Source: Streptomyces zagrosensis (GTDB lineage: Bacteria > Actinomycetota > Actinomycetes > Streptomycetales > Streptomycetaceae). From it: 64,000 nucleotides of DNA. Positions 39,955 to 49,325 of this stretch are shown here, piece after piece (positions within the stretch are counted from its first letter, which is position 1; each line of letters begins with the position of its first letter). The position numbers and the translations under genes are program-made. Under the pieces are notes generated by a model, which was given only the letters and a program-made list of their open reading frames with translations, had not been told where the DNA came from and did not search any database. Where the stretch lies: the NCBI RefSeq assembly GCF_014203645.1, contig NZ_JACHJL010000003.1:186001-250000 (forward strand), given 5' to 3'.

Positions 39955-42132
39955 ATGTCCTTACGCACGTTGTGTCCGTCGTTCGGCCTGCGCCCTCGCG
40001 GCCCTCAAACCGGCCCCATGCGCAGCCGCCGCCATTCCCGGGCGATTGCCCGTAACGCGACCGTACGAGCCGTAATCGGTGGGCTGGTTGCCGCGCTCGT
40101 GGCCGCTACCGGCCTCGCGGCGGTCGGGCCAGCGGCGGCGGATGCGGCGCGGACGGAGCGCGGCCAGGCAACGCAGCAACAAGCCGCCGCTGACCGGGGA
40201 TACCGGGTCGGCGTGGGCATCGCCGACATCACCGGAGAGGCCGCCGAGGTCGGCATGATGGGGTATGCCCGGCTGGATCAGCAGACCTCCGGCATCCACA
40301 CCCGGCAATGGGCGCGCGCCTTCGTGGTGGAGCAACCGGGCGGTCAGCGCGCCGTGTTCGTCAGCGCCGACGCCGGGATGATCATGCAGGGCGTGCACCA
40401 GGAGGTGCTGCGCAGGCTCGCCGAACGCTTCGGCCCGCGCTACACCGAGAGCAATGTGACCCTCTCCGCGACGCACACGCACGCGGGCCCCGGTGGTCAC
40501 TCGCACCACGTGCTCTACAACCTCACCACACTCGGCTATCAGAAGAAGACCTACGAGGCCATCGTCTCGGGCATCGTCGCCTCCATCGTCTCCGCCGACG
40601 CCCACAGCGCCCCAGGCACCGTGAAGATCGCGACCGGCGATCTGCACGACGCCAACGTCAATCGGTCGGCGGAGGCCTTCCGCCGCAACCCGGCCGCCGA
40701 ACGGGCCCGCTTCCCCGGCGAGGTGGACACCCGGATGACCGTGCTCCGCTTCGAGCACGGCGGCCGGCCGATCGGCATGCTGAGCTGGTTTCCCACCCAC
40801 GCCACATCCATGACCCCCGAGAACACGCTGATCAGCGCGGACAACAAGGGCTATGCCGCGTACCGCGTCGAACACGACGCCTACGGCGTGGACGCGGACG
40901 AGCGCGGACGGTTCGTCGCCGCGTTCGCGCAGACCAACGCCGGGGACATGTCGCCGAACCTGCGTGACGGCGGCGCACACGGCCCGACCGACGACGAGTT
41001 CGAGAACACGAAGATCATCGGGAAGCGGCAGGCCGATAAGGCACTGGAACTCTTCAACGGCGCCACGGAGGAGTTGCGCGGTCCCATCGACCATCGGCAG
41101 CGCTACGTGGACTTCTCCGCCGTGGATGTCGCGGGCGGCTACACCCCGGACGGCCAGCCGCACCGCACCTGCCAGGCGGCGCTGGGCCAGGCGTTCACGG
41201 CCGGCGCCGAGGACGGCCCCGGGCCCGACCTTGTGGAGGAGGGCGATCTCAGGGCCAACCCGCTGGTGGTCGGCCTCGGCGCGGTGCTCAATCCCGCGCC
41301 CGCGGAACTGCGCCGGTGCCAGGCGCCTAAGCCGGTCTTCTTGGCGACCGGGGCGCAACACCCGTCCTGGACGCCGCAGATCCTGCCCGTACAGATCGTG
41401 CGCATCGGACAGCTCACCCTCACGGCAGCCCCGGCCGAGTTCACCATTGCCGCGGGCCACCGGGTCACCGACACGGTCGCCGCGGAACTGGGCGCCGGCT
41501 CCGCGCGGCACACGGTCTTCGCGGGCTACTCCAACGCGTACAGCCAGTACGTCACCACGCCACAGGAGTACGACGCCCAGCACTACGAGGGCGCCTCCAC
41601 CCACTTCGGCCGCTACACCCTGCCCGCGTATCAGCAGGAGTTCGCAAAGCTGGCGAGGGCGCTGCGAGACGGGGAAGCGACACCGAGCACGGTGCGCCCA
41701 CCATGGCAGGGTGACCGCCAACTCGGCTTCCAGCCCGGCGTGGTGCTGGACACCCCGCCCGCGGGCAAGGCGTTCGGCGACGTACGTGACCAGCCGGCCG
41801 ACAGCTACCGGCGCGGCGAGCGCGCCACCGCCACCTTCTACACCGGCCACCCCAAGAACGACCTGCATACCGAGGGCACCTTCCTTGAGGTGCAGCGCCG
41901 CGACGCCGCGGCCGACGCTGGCTGGCGCACGGTGGCCACCGACAACGACTGGTCCACCGTGTACCGCTGGAAACGTGCGTATCTGGCCGTCTCCACCGCC
42001 CAGTTGAGCTGGGACATCCCGAAGGACGCAGCGTCAGGCGAGTACCGCATCACGCACCACGGCGACGCCCGCTCACTCGGCGGCGACATCAGCCCCTTCA
42101 CGGGCACGTCCCGAACGTTCACCGTCCACTAA
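39955..42132 (+). CDS. Secreted neutral/alkaline ceramidase-like enzyme
   Basis: This protein of about 725 residues cleaves ceramide-type N-acyl amide bonds. An export signal is visible: basic MRSRRHSRAIARNATVR, a hydrophobic stretch and an AAADA cleavage area; the start may be ATG 39955 or ATG 40018. The mature N-terminus VGVGIADITGEAAEVGMMGY is the family signature. The zinc-binding histidines lie in SATHTHAGPGGHSHH near residues 172-186. The conserved serine region NAGDMSPNLRDGG is near 328, and ATGAQHPSWTPQILP and VFAGYSNAYSQYVTTPQEYD fit the C-terminal half. It is secreted and may act on host lipids or sphingolipid-like substrates. A strong terminator follows. Confidence 0.88.
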   Translation: MSLRTLCPSFGLRPRGPQTGPMRSRRHSRAIARNATVRAVIGGLVAALVAATGLAAVGPAAADAARTERGQATQQQAAADRGYRVGVGIADITGEAAEVGMMGYARLDQQTSGIHTRQWARAFVVEQPGGQRAVFVSADAGMIMQGVHQEVLRRLAERFGPRYTESNVTLSATHTHAGPGGHSHHVLYNLTTLGYQKKTYEAIVSGIVASIVSADAHSAPGTVKIATGDLHDANVNRSAEAFRRNPAAERARFPGEVDTRMTVLRFEHGGRPIGMLSWFPTHATSMTPENTLISADNKGYAAYRVEHDAYGVDADERGRFVAAFAQTNAGDMSPNLRDGGAHGPTDDEFENTKIIGKRQADKALELFNGATEELRGPIDHRQRYVDFSAVDVAGGYTPDGQPHRTCQAALGQAFTAGAEDGPGPDLVEEGDLRANPLVVGLGAVLNPAPAELRRCQAPKPVFLATGAQHPSWTPQILPVQIVRIGQLTLTAAPAEFTIAAGHRVTDTVAAELGAGSARHTVFAGYSNAYSQYVTTPQEYDAQHYEGASTHFGRYTLPAYQQEFAKLARALRDGEATPSTVRPPWQGDRQLGFQPGVVLDTPPAGKAFGDVRDQPADSYRRGERATATFYTGHPKNDLHTEGTFLEVQRRDAAADAGWRTVATDNDWSTVYRWKRAYLAVSTAQLSWDIPKDAASGEYRITHHGDARSLGGDISPFTGTSRTFTVH

Positions 42133-42225
42133 CCGCGCTCCCTGGCCACGTCGCTGACCGGCCTGCCCAGGTGGCCATCTGACCGGCCGCCGTCCGCACG
42201 AGAGTCGTGGTGGACGGAGGGGCCA

Positions 42226-42274
42226 GCCGCGGGGCGGGACTCCTGGCAGGGGGTCTCCCGCCCCGCGGCTTTTT
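42226..42274 (+). terminator. Strong intrinsic terminator after the ceramidase gene
   Basis: GCCGCGGGGCGGGA (42226-42239) pairs exactly with TCCCGCCCCGCGGC (42256-42269), followed by five T. Confidence 0.92.
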
Positions 42275-42280
42275 CGCGGA

Positions 42281-42360
42281 CCGTGACGCCCCGTGAGGCG
42301 CTGTGAGGCACCGCGAGGTGTGGGACACCGTGACGCCCCGTGAGACACCGTGACGCCCCG
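42281..42360. repeat. Short direct repeats between convergent genes
   Basis: CCGTGACGCCCCG occurs at 42281, 42328 and 42348, with diverged versions between. It lies in the convergent gap before the menaquinone gene end. Confidence 0.65.
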
Positions 42361-42373
42361 CGGGGCACCGCCG

Positions 42374-44302
42374 TCAGACGAAGTCGAGCGCACCGGGGGG
42401 CAGCGCGGGCACCAGGCCATCGGCCGCGGCCCGGGTGAGTAGCCCGCGGACGGCGGCGTAGCCGTCCTCGCCGAGGTCGGCGGTGAACTCGTTGACGTAC
42501 AGGCCGATGTGCTGATCGGCGACGGCCGGGTCCATCTCCTGCGCGTGCGCCAGCACATACGGACGGGCGGCCAGCGGGTCATCCCAGGCCATCCGTACCG
42601 AGGTGCGCGCCGCTGCGGCCAGCGCCCGCAGCCGCTCGGGGCCCAGTGCGCGCTTGGCGATGATCGCGCCGAGCGGGATCGGCAGCCCGGTGGTGGCCTC
42701 CCAGTGCTCGCCCATGTCGGCGAGGCAGTGCAGTCCGTAGTTCTGGTACGTGAACCGCGCCTCGTGGATGACCAGGCCCGCGTCCACCGAGCCGTCCCGC
42801 ACAGCGGGCATGATCTCGTGGAACGGCAACACCTTGATCTCGCCCACGCCCCCGGGCACCTCGGCGGCGGCCCACAGCCGGAACAGCAGGTACGCGGTGG
42901 AGCGCTCGCTCGGCACCGCGACCGTACGGCCGGCCAGGTCAGCGGCGCGCGCTGGTCCACCGGTGAGCACCAGGGGCCCGCAGCCACGGCCGAGCGCCCC
43001 GCCGCACGGCAGGAGCGCGTACTGGTCGAGCACCCAGGGGAGTACCGCGTACGACACCTTCAGTACGTCGAACTCACCGCGCTCGGCCATGCCGTTGGTG
43101 ATGTCGATATCGGCGAAGGTCACATCGAGCGCGGGCGCGTCCGGGACGCGGCCGTGGGCCCACGCGTCGAAGACGAAGGTGTCGTTCGGGCAGGGCGAGT
43201 ACGCGATCCGCAACGGGCCGTCGTCGCCGCGCTGGCCGCCCTCGCTGCGGTGGCTGTGTTCGAAGCGTGCGAAGCGTGCGAAGCGTGCAGAGCGTTCGGT
43301 GCCTTCGAAGCGTTTGGTGCCATCGAAACCTTCGCTGGTCACGGGGTCCTCCTCGCGCGGGGAGTGGCTACGGGGGCCGCGTTCGGCGGGCGTGCGGGGG
43401 CCGGCGGCAGGCACAGCAGGCACATCGGGCGTGGCGGGCGCGTCGCGCGCCGCCCGCGCTTCCGCCCTGTAGGGCGGTGTCCGCGCGAGCGCGGCGAAGG
43501 CTTCCGCGAGGGCGTCCAGCGCTTCGCCGATGCGCCAGGCGGGCCGATCGCGCGGGCCGACCGCGTTGGAGACGGCACGGACCTCCAGCGCGGGCACTCC
43601 GTAGGCGGTGGCCGCCTCCGCGACGCCGAAACCCTCCATCGCCTCGGCCACCGCGCGGGGGTGGCGGGTGAGGAGTTGGGCGGCGCGGGCGGCGGTCCCG
43701 GTGACGGTCGAGACGGTGAGTACGGTCCCGCAGACGGCCCCCATCGCCTCGGCGAGGGTCTGTACGAGATGCGGCGGCGGTACGTGCTCGACGGTGCCGA
43801 AGCCGAGCTCGGTAACGGCGGCGAACCCTTCGGGAGTGTCCGCCCCCAGGTCGGCGGCGACGATCGCGTCCGCGACGACCACGGTCGCCAGCCCAACGCT
43901 GGCCCCGGCCGCCGGCACCTCGGCTGCCGGCACCGCGGGCGAAGACCCCGCGGGCGAAGCCGACGTGCCGGACGCAGCCTGGTGCGTAAGGAAACCGCCG
44001 CCGATGCCCGCCGAGATGACGAGGTCGTACGGGGCGCCCTCGGCGATCGCGGTGGCCAGGGCGCTGCCGGTGGCGGCGGCCGATGCGGCCGGGCCGACTC
44101 CGGCCGCGATGACATCGGCCGTCAGCGCGTCCAGGGTCAGCGCGTCGGCGGCCCGCGGCATCGGAAGGGCCAGTCGGTGCCGCGTATAGCGGGGGGCGCC
44201 GGGCAGGGAGCGCTCGACGCCTTCGAAGGCGCCGGCCTCCCGAATGCCCCGCACCACCGCGTCACTTTCGGCCGAAACTGCGGTCACGATTAGCGCGCGC
44301 AT
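42374..44302 (-). CDS. mqnB-mqnD: Fused futalosine hydrolase MqnB and dihydroxynaphthoate synthase MqnD
   Basis: One frame of 642 residues joins two enzymes of the futalosine pathway to menaquinone. Residues about 1-275 are MqnB (futalosine hydrolase, nucleosidase fold): VISAGIGGGF and VAEAMEGFGVAEAA, where the Glu binds the ribose. Residues about 345-642 are MqnD (1,4-dihydroxy-6-naphthoate synthase): LRIAYSPCPNDTFVFDAWAH, VLKVSYAVLPWVL and GLVIHEARFTYQNYGLHCL. The linker is a low-complexity RFARFARFE region. In S. coelicolor these are separate neighbouring genes. A GTG at 43342 with GAGGAGGACCCC upstream could also start MqnD alone (322 residues), so the fusion and a free MqnD may both be made. 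Confidence 0.88.
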   Translation of the reverse strand: MRALIVTAVSAESDAVVRGIREAGAFEGVERSLPGAPRYTRHRLALPMPRAADALTLDALTADVIAAGVGPAASAAATGSALATAIAEGAPYDLVISAGIGGGFLTHQAASGTSASPAGSSPAVPAAEVPAAGASVGLATVVVADAIVAADLGADTPEGFAAVTELGFGTVEHVPPPHLVQTLAEAMGAVCGTVLTVSTVTGTAARAAQLLTRHPRAVAEAMEGFGVAEAATAYGVPALEVRAVSNAVGPRDRPAWRIGEALDALAEAFAALARTPPYRAEARAARDAPATPDVPAVPAAGPRTPAERGPRSHSPREEDPVTSEGFDGTKRFEGTERSARFARFARFEHSHRSEGGQRGDDGPLRIAYSPCPNDTFVFDAWAHGRVPDAPALDVTFADIDITNGMAERGEFDVLKVSYAVLPWVLDQYALLPCGGALGRGCGPLVLTGGPARAADLAGRTVAVPSERSTAYLLFRLWAAAEVPGGVGEIKVLPFHEIMPAVRDGSVDAGLVIHEARFTYQNYGLHCLADMGEHWEATTGLPIPLGAIIAKRALGPERLRALAAAARTSVRMAWDDPLAARPYVLAHAQEMDPAVADQHIGLYVNEFTADLGEDGYAAVRGLLTRAAADGLVPALPPGALDFV

Positions 44303-44482
44303 GTGCTCACGCCCCTTGGTCGGTGCGATATGCGGGAGGTGTGGGGGTGCTGCTGGCGGTGCTGGTGCTGGTGGTGCTGGTGCTGGCAGTACGAAAAGGC
44401 TCTGCGGTCGGCAGTGGGGGGAAGAGGACCGCCGGGGAGGCGGGTAGCCGGGGCAGTCGTCCGGCGGGCAGCCGGCCTGCGG

Positions 44483-45010
44483 TTACTTCTCGCGCTCAAG
44501 CTCGAAGTGCCACATCGCCTTGGGGCCGTCCTTCTTCGTCAGCTCCACGACGGCGATGGTGACCTTCTTGCTCATACCGAGCGACTCGCCAGTTTGCGGG
44601 TTCTTTTGCTCGAAGAGGGTGTCACTGTCGAAGCTGCGGTAGTTGTCCTCGCTCGGTTCCTTCATGATCGGGTTGGACGAGACCATCACCCAGCCGGATT
44701 CGGCGATCTCCGGTTCCACGCCGATGCGCACCTTCTCGCCAGGCGCGACCTTGATCGACTTACCCGTCTTCTTCGACAGGCAGCCCTTGAGCTCCTTCTC
44801 GCTCAGCGGGTCACCGTCGCCGTTGCAGCCCTTGGTGGCCTCGGTGTGCACCGAGTCCGTGCCCACGGTCACGGTCGCGAGCGGGGTCGGCTTGTCACAG
44901 GCGGCAAGGGTGATCAGCCCGAGAGATACGGCACCGACGGCGGCGGCGACGCGGCGGCCCTTGCGCCAGGACGACATCGAAGCGCGGCTCCGCCGCGTGG
45001 CAGTGGTCAT
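44483..45010 (-). CDS. DUF2771 lipoprotein
   Basis: This 175-residue protein carries a lipoprotein signal: basic start, hydrophobic VAAAVGAVSLGLIT and lipobox LAAC at residues 35-38. The mature part (ATVTVGTDSVHTEATKGCNG, APGEKVRIGVEPEIAESGWV, KDGPKAMWHFELER) matches the Streptomyces DUF2771 family, a cell-surface lipoprotein of unknown role. It starts at ATG 45010, 27 bases from the MFS gene end upstream, and is probably co-transcribed with it. Confidence 0.85.
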   Translation of the reverse strand: MTTATRRSRASMSSWRKGRRVAAAVGAVSLGLITLAACDKPTPLATVTVGTDSVHTEATKGCNGDGDPLSEKELKGCLSKKTGKSIKVAPGEKVRIGVEPEIAESGWVMVSSNPIMKEPSEDNYRSFDSDTLFEQKNPQTGESLGMSKKVTIAVVELTKKDGPKAMWHFELEREK

Positions 45011-45036
45011 GCTGGCAGGCTATCGGGCGGGGTGGA

Positions 45037-47163
45037 TCAGGCCACGCGCGGGTGCGGCGTGCCGCGCCTGGCTGACGCCAGTAGCCCCGGCACGGTGCCG
45101 AGCCAGCCCAGCGTAAGGAAGCAGCCCGCCGCCGCCATGCCGATGACGCCGTTGAGCGGCAGCAGGATGCCGATTGCGCCACCGGCGACCCAGGACATTT
45201 GGAGCGCGGTCTCGGAACGGGCGAACGCCGAGGTGCGGACGTTCTCCGGTACGTCCCGCTGGATCAACGCGTCTAGCGACAGCTTGCCCAGCGCTTGCGA
45301 GAGGCCTGCGATGGCGGCGAGCGCGGCCACGGCGACCTGGCTGAAGAGCACGGCGGCGGTGATCGCCGTGCCGAGCGCGGTGGTCAGCACGGCGGCGATG
45401 ATCAGCTCGGGGCCGCGGGTCCGCAGCCCGGCGCCGATCGCCGTGCCGCACGCATTGCCCGCACCGGCCGAGACCGCCACGATGCCCAGCGACAGTTCGG
45501 GGCTAAGGCCGCCCAGCGGATGCTCGCGCAGCATGAACGCCAGGAAGAGGGTCAGAAAGCCGGAGAGCATGCGCAGCGTCGCATTGGCGGGCAGCGCATG
45601 CAGGACGGACGAGCCAACGGTGCGCAGCCCCGGCCGCCTGCCCTGCGCCCCGCCGCCGTTACCCGTGCCGCTGGTGCTGGTGCTGCCGCTGTTGCTGTTG
45701 CTGTTGCTGCTGCTGCCGCCGCCGCGGACGGCGATCTCCTGACCGGTCGAAGGGCCCGCACTGAGGCCGCTCTTGCTGGCGCTGCCTTCGATGAGGCTGC
45801 CCTTGGTGAGGCTGACTTCGCTGAGGCTGACCTCGGCGGGAACGGGAACGGACTCAGCGTCATCGGACCCGGCGTGGGCGGACGCCGCGTCACCGGTCCC
45901 CGCATCACCGGACCCCGTGTCACCGGGTTCTACGAGTGCTGGCCCGGGACGGTCGTACGCGTCGGCGGCATCCTCCCCGGCCGCACCCTCAGCCTCCGTC
46001 GCCTCCTTCGCGGTCCGCTCGGCTTCGCCGGCCGGGCTGGGGGCGCCCGGGCTCGGGGTGGCGTCCGGGGCCGTCGTCAGGTCCGTACCCGCGTCGCGTC
46101 CCGCACTCGGCTCGTGCTCGCGTCCTGGCCCTGGCACGGGTACCGGAACTAGCGCCGAGACCGAGCTATGGCGTGCTGCCACCTTCGCGACCGCGCCCCG
46201 GGGGAGGGCGGCCGATGCGGTGCGGTGCGGCGAGCGCTCGGAATCGGCTGCGGCAACGCCATCGGAGTCATCAGAACTAGTAGACCTGCTGGGACCAGCA
46301 GAACTAGCAGAACCACCAGAACCATCAGAATCACGGGAGTCGCCCGAGACATGCGGACTGTCCGAGTCATGGGAAGCGCCGGAGAGGTGTGCGGGCTCAT
46401 GGCCGTGCGGCAGCAGGTGGGGCGGGCGCGGCAACAGGTGGGCGGTTGCCTCGCCCTTCGCCGAGTCCACCTTGTGCGGCAGGGTGAAGCACAAAATCGT
46501 GCCCGTCGTGAAGACGGCACACGCTCCGTACAGCGGCCACGCGGGCCCAATCTGGTGCAATCCGGCGCCGATGGGCGCGGCGAGACCGGTGGCGAGCAGC
46601 CCACCGAGCGTCACCCGCGAATTGGCCTTGACCAGCGAGAAGCGCAGGGGCAGCAGCCGGGGCACGACGGCGGACCGTACGACTCCGTACGCCTTGGACG
46701 CCACCAGCACGCCGAGCGCCGCCGGATAGAGCTCAAGGCCACCGCCCGAGACCGCGTCCGCCATCGTCAGCGCGAGGAGCGCTCTGGTCAGCATCGCGCT
46801 GGCCATCGCGGCGCGACGGCCGTGCGGAATGCGGTCGAGCAGCGGTCCGATCACGGGGGCTAGCAGGGCGAAGGGCGCCATGGTGATGGCGAGGTAGAGC
46901 GCGACCCGGCCGCGGGCCTCGTCGGTGGGTACGGAGAAGAAGACGGTTGAGGCGAGGGCGACGGTGATCATCATGTCGCCCGCGGAATTCACGGCGTGCA
47001 GTTCGATCAGCTTGCCGAGTCCTGACTCCCCGGCGCCCTGCGCGTGGGTAGCCCGACGCACGCCGCGTGCCGTGCTAGCGAACGGGCGGCGTAGCGCGTG
47101 GCCGAATGAGCGCCTCGATCTTCCGATCGGGCCGCTTTCGGCGAACCTTGTGCCTCTCACCAC
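45037..47163 (-). CDS. MFS transporter with very large central loop
   Basis: This 708-residue membrane protein starts at GTG 47163, with no clear ribosome site, so an internal start near residue 60 is possible. The first six helices (MMITVALASTVFFSV; LYLAITMAPFALLAPVIGPL; and following) end near residue 230, and the last six begin near 505 (MLSGFLTLFLAFMLREHPL). Between them is a hydrophilic loop of about 270 residues rich in Ser, Asp, Gly and Ala, with NSNSNSGSTSTSGTG near its end. MFS proteins normally have a loop of 30-60 residues here. Substrate unknown. It is conserved next to DUF2771 and DUF3027 genes. Confidence 0.8.
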   Translation of the reverse strand: MVRGTRFAESGPIGRSRRSFGHALRRPFASTARGVRRATHAQGAGESGLGKLIELHAVNSAGDMMITVALASTVFFSVPTDEARGRVALYLAITMAPFALLAPVIGPLLDRIPHGRRAAMASAMLTRALLALTMADAVSGGGLELYPAALGVLVASKAYGVVRSAVVPRLLPLRFSLVKANSRVTLGGLLATGLAAPIGAGLHQIGPAWPLYGACAVFTTGTILCFTLPHKVDSAKGEATAHLLPRPPHLLPHGHEPAHLSGASHDSDSPHVSGDSRDSDGSGGSASSAGPSRSTSSDDSDGVAAADSERSPHRTASAALPRGAVAKVAARHSSVSALVPVPVPGPGREHEPSAGRDAGTDLTTAPDATPSPGAPSPAGEAERTAKEATEAEGAAGEDAADAYDRPGPALVEPGDTGSGDAGTGDAASAHAGSDDAESVPVPAEVSLSEVSLTKGSLIEGSASKSGLSAGPSTGQEIAVRGGGSSSNSNSNSGSTSTSGTGNGGGAQGRRPGLRTVGSSVLHALPANATLRMLSGFLTLFLAFMLREHPLGGLSPELSLGIVAVSAGAGNACGTAIGAGLRTRGPELIIAAVLTTALGTAITAAVLFSQVAVAALAAIAGLSQALGKLSLDALIQRDVPENVRTSAFARSETALQMSWVAGGAIGILLPLNGVIGMAAAGCFLTLGWLGTVPGLLASARRGTPHPRVA

Positions 47164-47925
47164 GACATCGTCTACCCAACATGGGCGTGCTACGCGACTT
47201 TCCGCCGCTTCTCCTCCGCGTTTCCCTCACACTCCGGGCCATGCACGGGGCCGCGGCCTGGGGCTGCGGCGTTCGGGCGAGGGGTATGGGGGGCTTACGG
47301 CGCATGCGTGACGGGGTACGCGGTACGGGTTAACCGGGTATGGGTGAGGGGCCCTTCGACGTTGTGGATGGCAGTGCGGGATGTGAGGGGCGGTGGTCGG
47401 GTATGGGGGCTGGGAGCGGCGGAATCAGTGGTTTTGAAGGTGCGTGGCCACGGGGCGGGCGAAAAGGTGCGGCCCGTGACCCAAGATGTGACCGCGAAAA
47501 ATTCTGGGACCGGGAAGTGACCGCGAAAGCGAGGAAAGAAGGAGCGCGGTGGGTGGCACCTGCGCGGCCCAGGGCCAGCGCAGCAGCCGTAGCGGCCAGC
47601 GAAATGGCCGCAAGGGCGGCTGGGGGAGCGGCCGGGAGAGCGGTCCCGAAAGGGTGCTCTGCGGGCGGGAATCGGGGTGGCGAAACGTCGCGGCGCCGAG
47701 GCGGGGTGGGGAGGGTGCGTCTCGACAAGGTAGCGTGCCTAACGCGCCACTGGCGGTCGTTCTTGGCCACGCACCGGGTCACCGTCCCGCAGAATGGGAC
47801 GTACTGGGTGCGCCCGAGGCCGTTCGGGCGCGGACGTCGAATGCGGTCCTCCGGTCCGCTCCGTCCGCTATTCCGGCCGCTGGGCTGGCGCGCTCGTGAG
47901 ACGGCGTAGGAGAGAATCGATTCTT
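47164..47925. other. Divergent intergenic region upstream of the DUF3027 gene
   Basis: An open frame at 47340-47909 has no family or good ribosome site and is judged spurious. GTGACCGCGAAA occurs at 47488 and again at 47517, 29 bases apart, a candidate operator pair. A GTAGGAGAG ribosome site near 47907 serves the gene at 47926. Confidence 0.5.
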
Positions 47926-48966
47926 GTGAGTGCTGCGATGCGAAGCCGTACCCCGGACCGCTTGTGCGCCGATGCGGTCGATCTTGCCCGTGTGGCGGCG
48001 GAGGAGACGGCGCTCCCGGGACTCGTCGGGGAGCACGTTGCCACCGTTGCCGACGGGGACCGTGTGGTCACCCATTTCTTTGAGTGCGCGGAACCCGGCT
48101 ACCGGGGCTGGCGCTGGGCGGTGACCGTCGCCCGCGCGTCCCGCGCCAAGCTCGTCACGCTCGATGAGGCCGTGCTGCTGCCCGGGCCCGAGGCGCTGCT
48201 CGCGCCGGAGTGGGTGCCCTGGAGCGAGCGGCTGCGCCCGGGCGACATGGGCCCTGGCGATCTGCTGCCGACCGAGGCGGACGATCTGCGCCTTGAGCCC
48301 GGCTTCACCGGCGAGGACAATCCGCCACCGAACTCCATCCTCGCGGACGAGGAGTCGCCCGTGCGCGCCATCGGTGACGCGGGCCGTGCTGGGCGTCCGG
48401 TGCTCTCCGGCGAGCTGGCTCAGCTCGCGGATGCCGAGGACGCGGACGTCACACCGGGTTCCCCGGCGGTGCAGCCCCCGGTCGTGGTCCCGGGCGCCGG
48501 TGGCTTGGTCGAGCCCGAAGCGGTGGACGCTGGCACGGAACTGCCCGTAACCGGCACGATCGCCGCGGTCGCCCAGGAACTGGGCTTGGGGCGCGCCCGA
48601 GTGCTCTCTCGTTACGGCCTGCACGTGGCCGCGGACCGTTGGGAGGAGTCGTACGGGGCGAAGACCCCGATGGCCCAGGCAGCCCCCGCTTCCTGCGTGA
48701 CCTGTGGATTTTTGACGCCGCTCGCGGGATCGCTGCGGCAGGCGTTCGGGGTGTGCGCGAACGAGTTCAGCCCCGCGGACGGCCGGGTGGTCTCCCTTTC
48801 GTACGGCTGCGGTGGCCACTCCGAGGCGGCCGTCATGCCGAAGCCGCCCCGCCCGGCCCTGCCCGTCATCGACGAGACGGTTGTCGATCCGCTGACCCTG
48901 CGGCCCGATCGGACGGGCGGCTCGGTCGAACCGGACGGCCCGGCGGAGGAACTGGGTCATTCCTGA
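47926..48966 (+). CDS. DUF3027 protein with C-terminal zinc-binding cluster
   Basis: This 346-residue protein starts at GTG 47926 after GTAGGAGAG. The N-terminal half (PDRLCADAVDLARVAAEE then FFECAEPGYRGWRWAVTVAR) and the middle (VPWSERLRPGDMGPGDLLPT) are diagnostic of DUF3027 in actinobacteria. The C-terminus has cysteines in SCVTCGFLTPL, AFGVCANEFSPADG and YGCGGHSE, likely one zinc site. The central 60 residues are variable linker. It is conserved in Streptomyces; role unknown. Confidence 0.88.
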   Translation: MSAAMRSRTPDRLCADAVDLARVAAEETALPGLVGEHVATVADGDRVVTHFFECAEPGYRGWRWAVTVARASRAKLVTLDEAVLLPGPEALLAPEWVPWSERLRPGDMGPGDLLPTEADDLRLEPGFTGEDNPPPNSILADEESPVRAIGDAGRAGRPVLSGELAQLADAEDADVTPGSPAVQPPVVVPGAGGLVEPEAVDAGTELPVTGTIAAVAQELGLGRARVLSRYGLHVAADRWEESYGAKTPMAQAAPASCVTCGFLTPLAGSLRQAFGVCANEFSPADGRVVSLSYGCGGHSEAAVMPKPPRPALPVIDETVVDPLTLRPDRTGGSVEPDGPAEELGHS

Positions 48967-48984
48967 CCCGCGCCCCCTGGCGCC

Positions 48985-49060
48985 GCTCTAGCCGGAGCCT
49001 GGTGCTCTAGCCCGAACCTGGTGCTCTAGTCCGAGCTGGGTGCGCTAGCCCGAGCTGGGT
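48985..49060. repeat. Four tandem 19-bp repeats
   Basis: Units such as GCTCTAGCCCGAACCTGGT lie at 48985, 49004, 49023 and 49042, with a partial fifth. They follow the DUF3027 gene stop within 20 bases. Divergence of a few bases per unit suggests an older expansion. Confidence 0.85.
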
Positions 49061-49325
49061 GCTCAACCTTGAGCTCGGCGCCGCTCCAGCGCGGGCGAGC
49101 CCTGGTTGCGGCCAGGTCGCTCCTTTGGCGTCGGCCGGCCCGTGTGTGTTTCCCGCGCCACCCGTAAGTGTTTCGCGTGCGACCTGTGCAGTTCACTGGG
49201 AGGGCGGGGGGAGTCCGGGGCCGCCGCCGGTTGACGGTACGTTCACCGAAGGACGCATCACCGCGGGCATGCCGCACGCACGGAGCGGGCGGGCCGCCAG
49301 CGGATCGGGACAGGGGAGACGACAC

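Noticed and set aside
39961..41868. 635-residue open frame opposite the ceramidase gene
   Set aside because: Shadow of the + strand gene, which has clear family motifs and a signal peptide; the reverse frame has none.
42509..44293. 594-residue open frame opposite the MqnB-MqnD gene
   Set aside because: Shadow frame caused by high GC at third positions; no recognisable domain.
47340..47909. 189-residue open frame on the + strand
   Set aside because: Gly/Arg/Ala-rich with no family, no good ribosome site and it ends inside the DUF3027 leader; typical of chance open frames in high-GC DNA.
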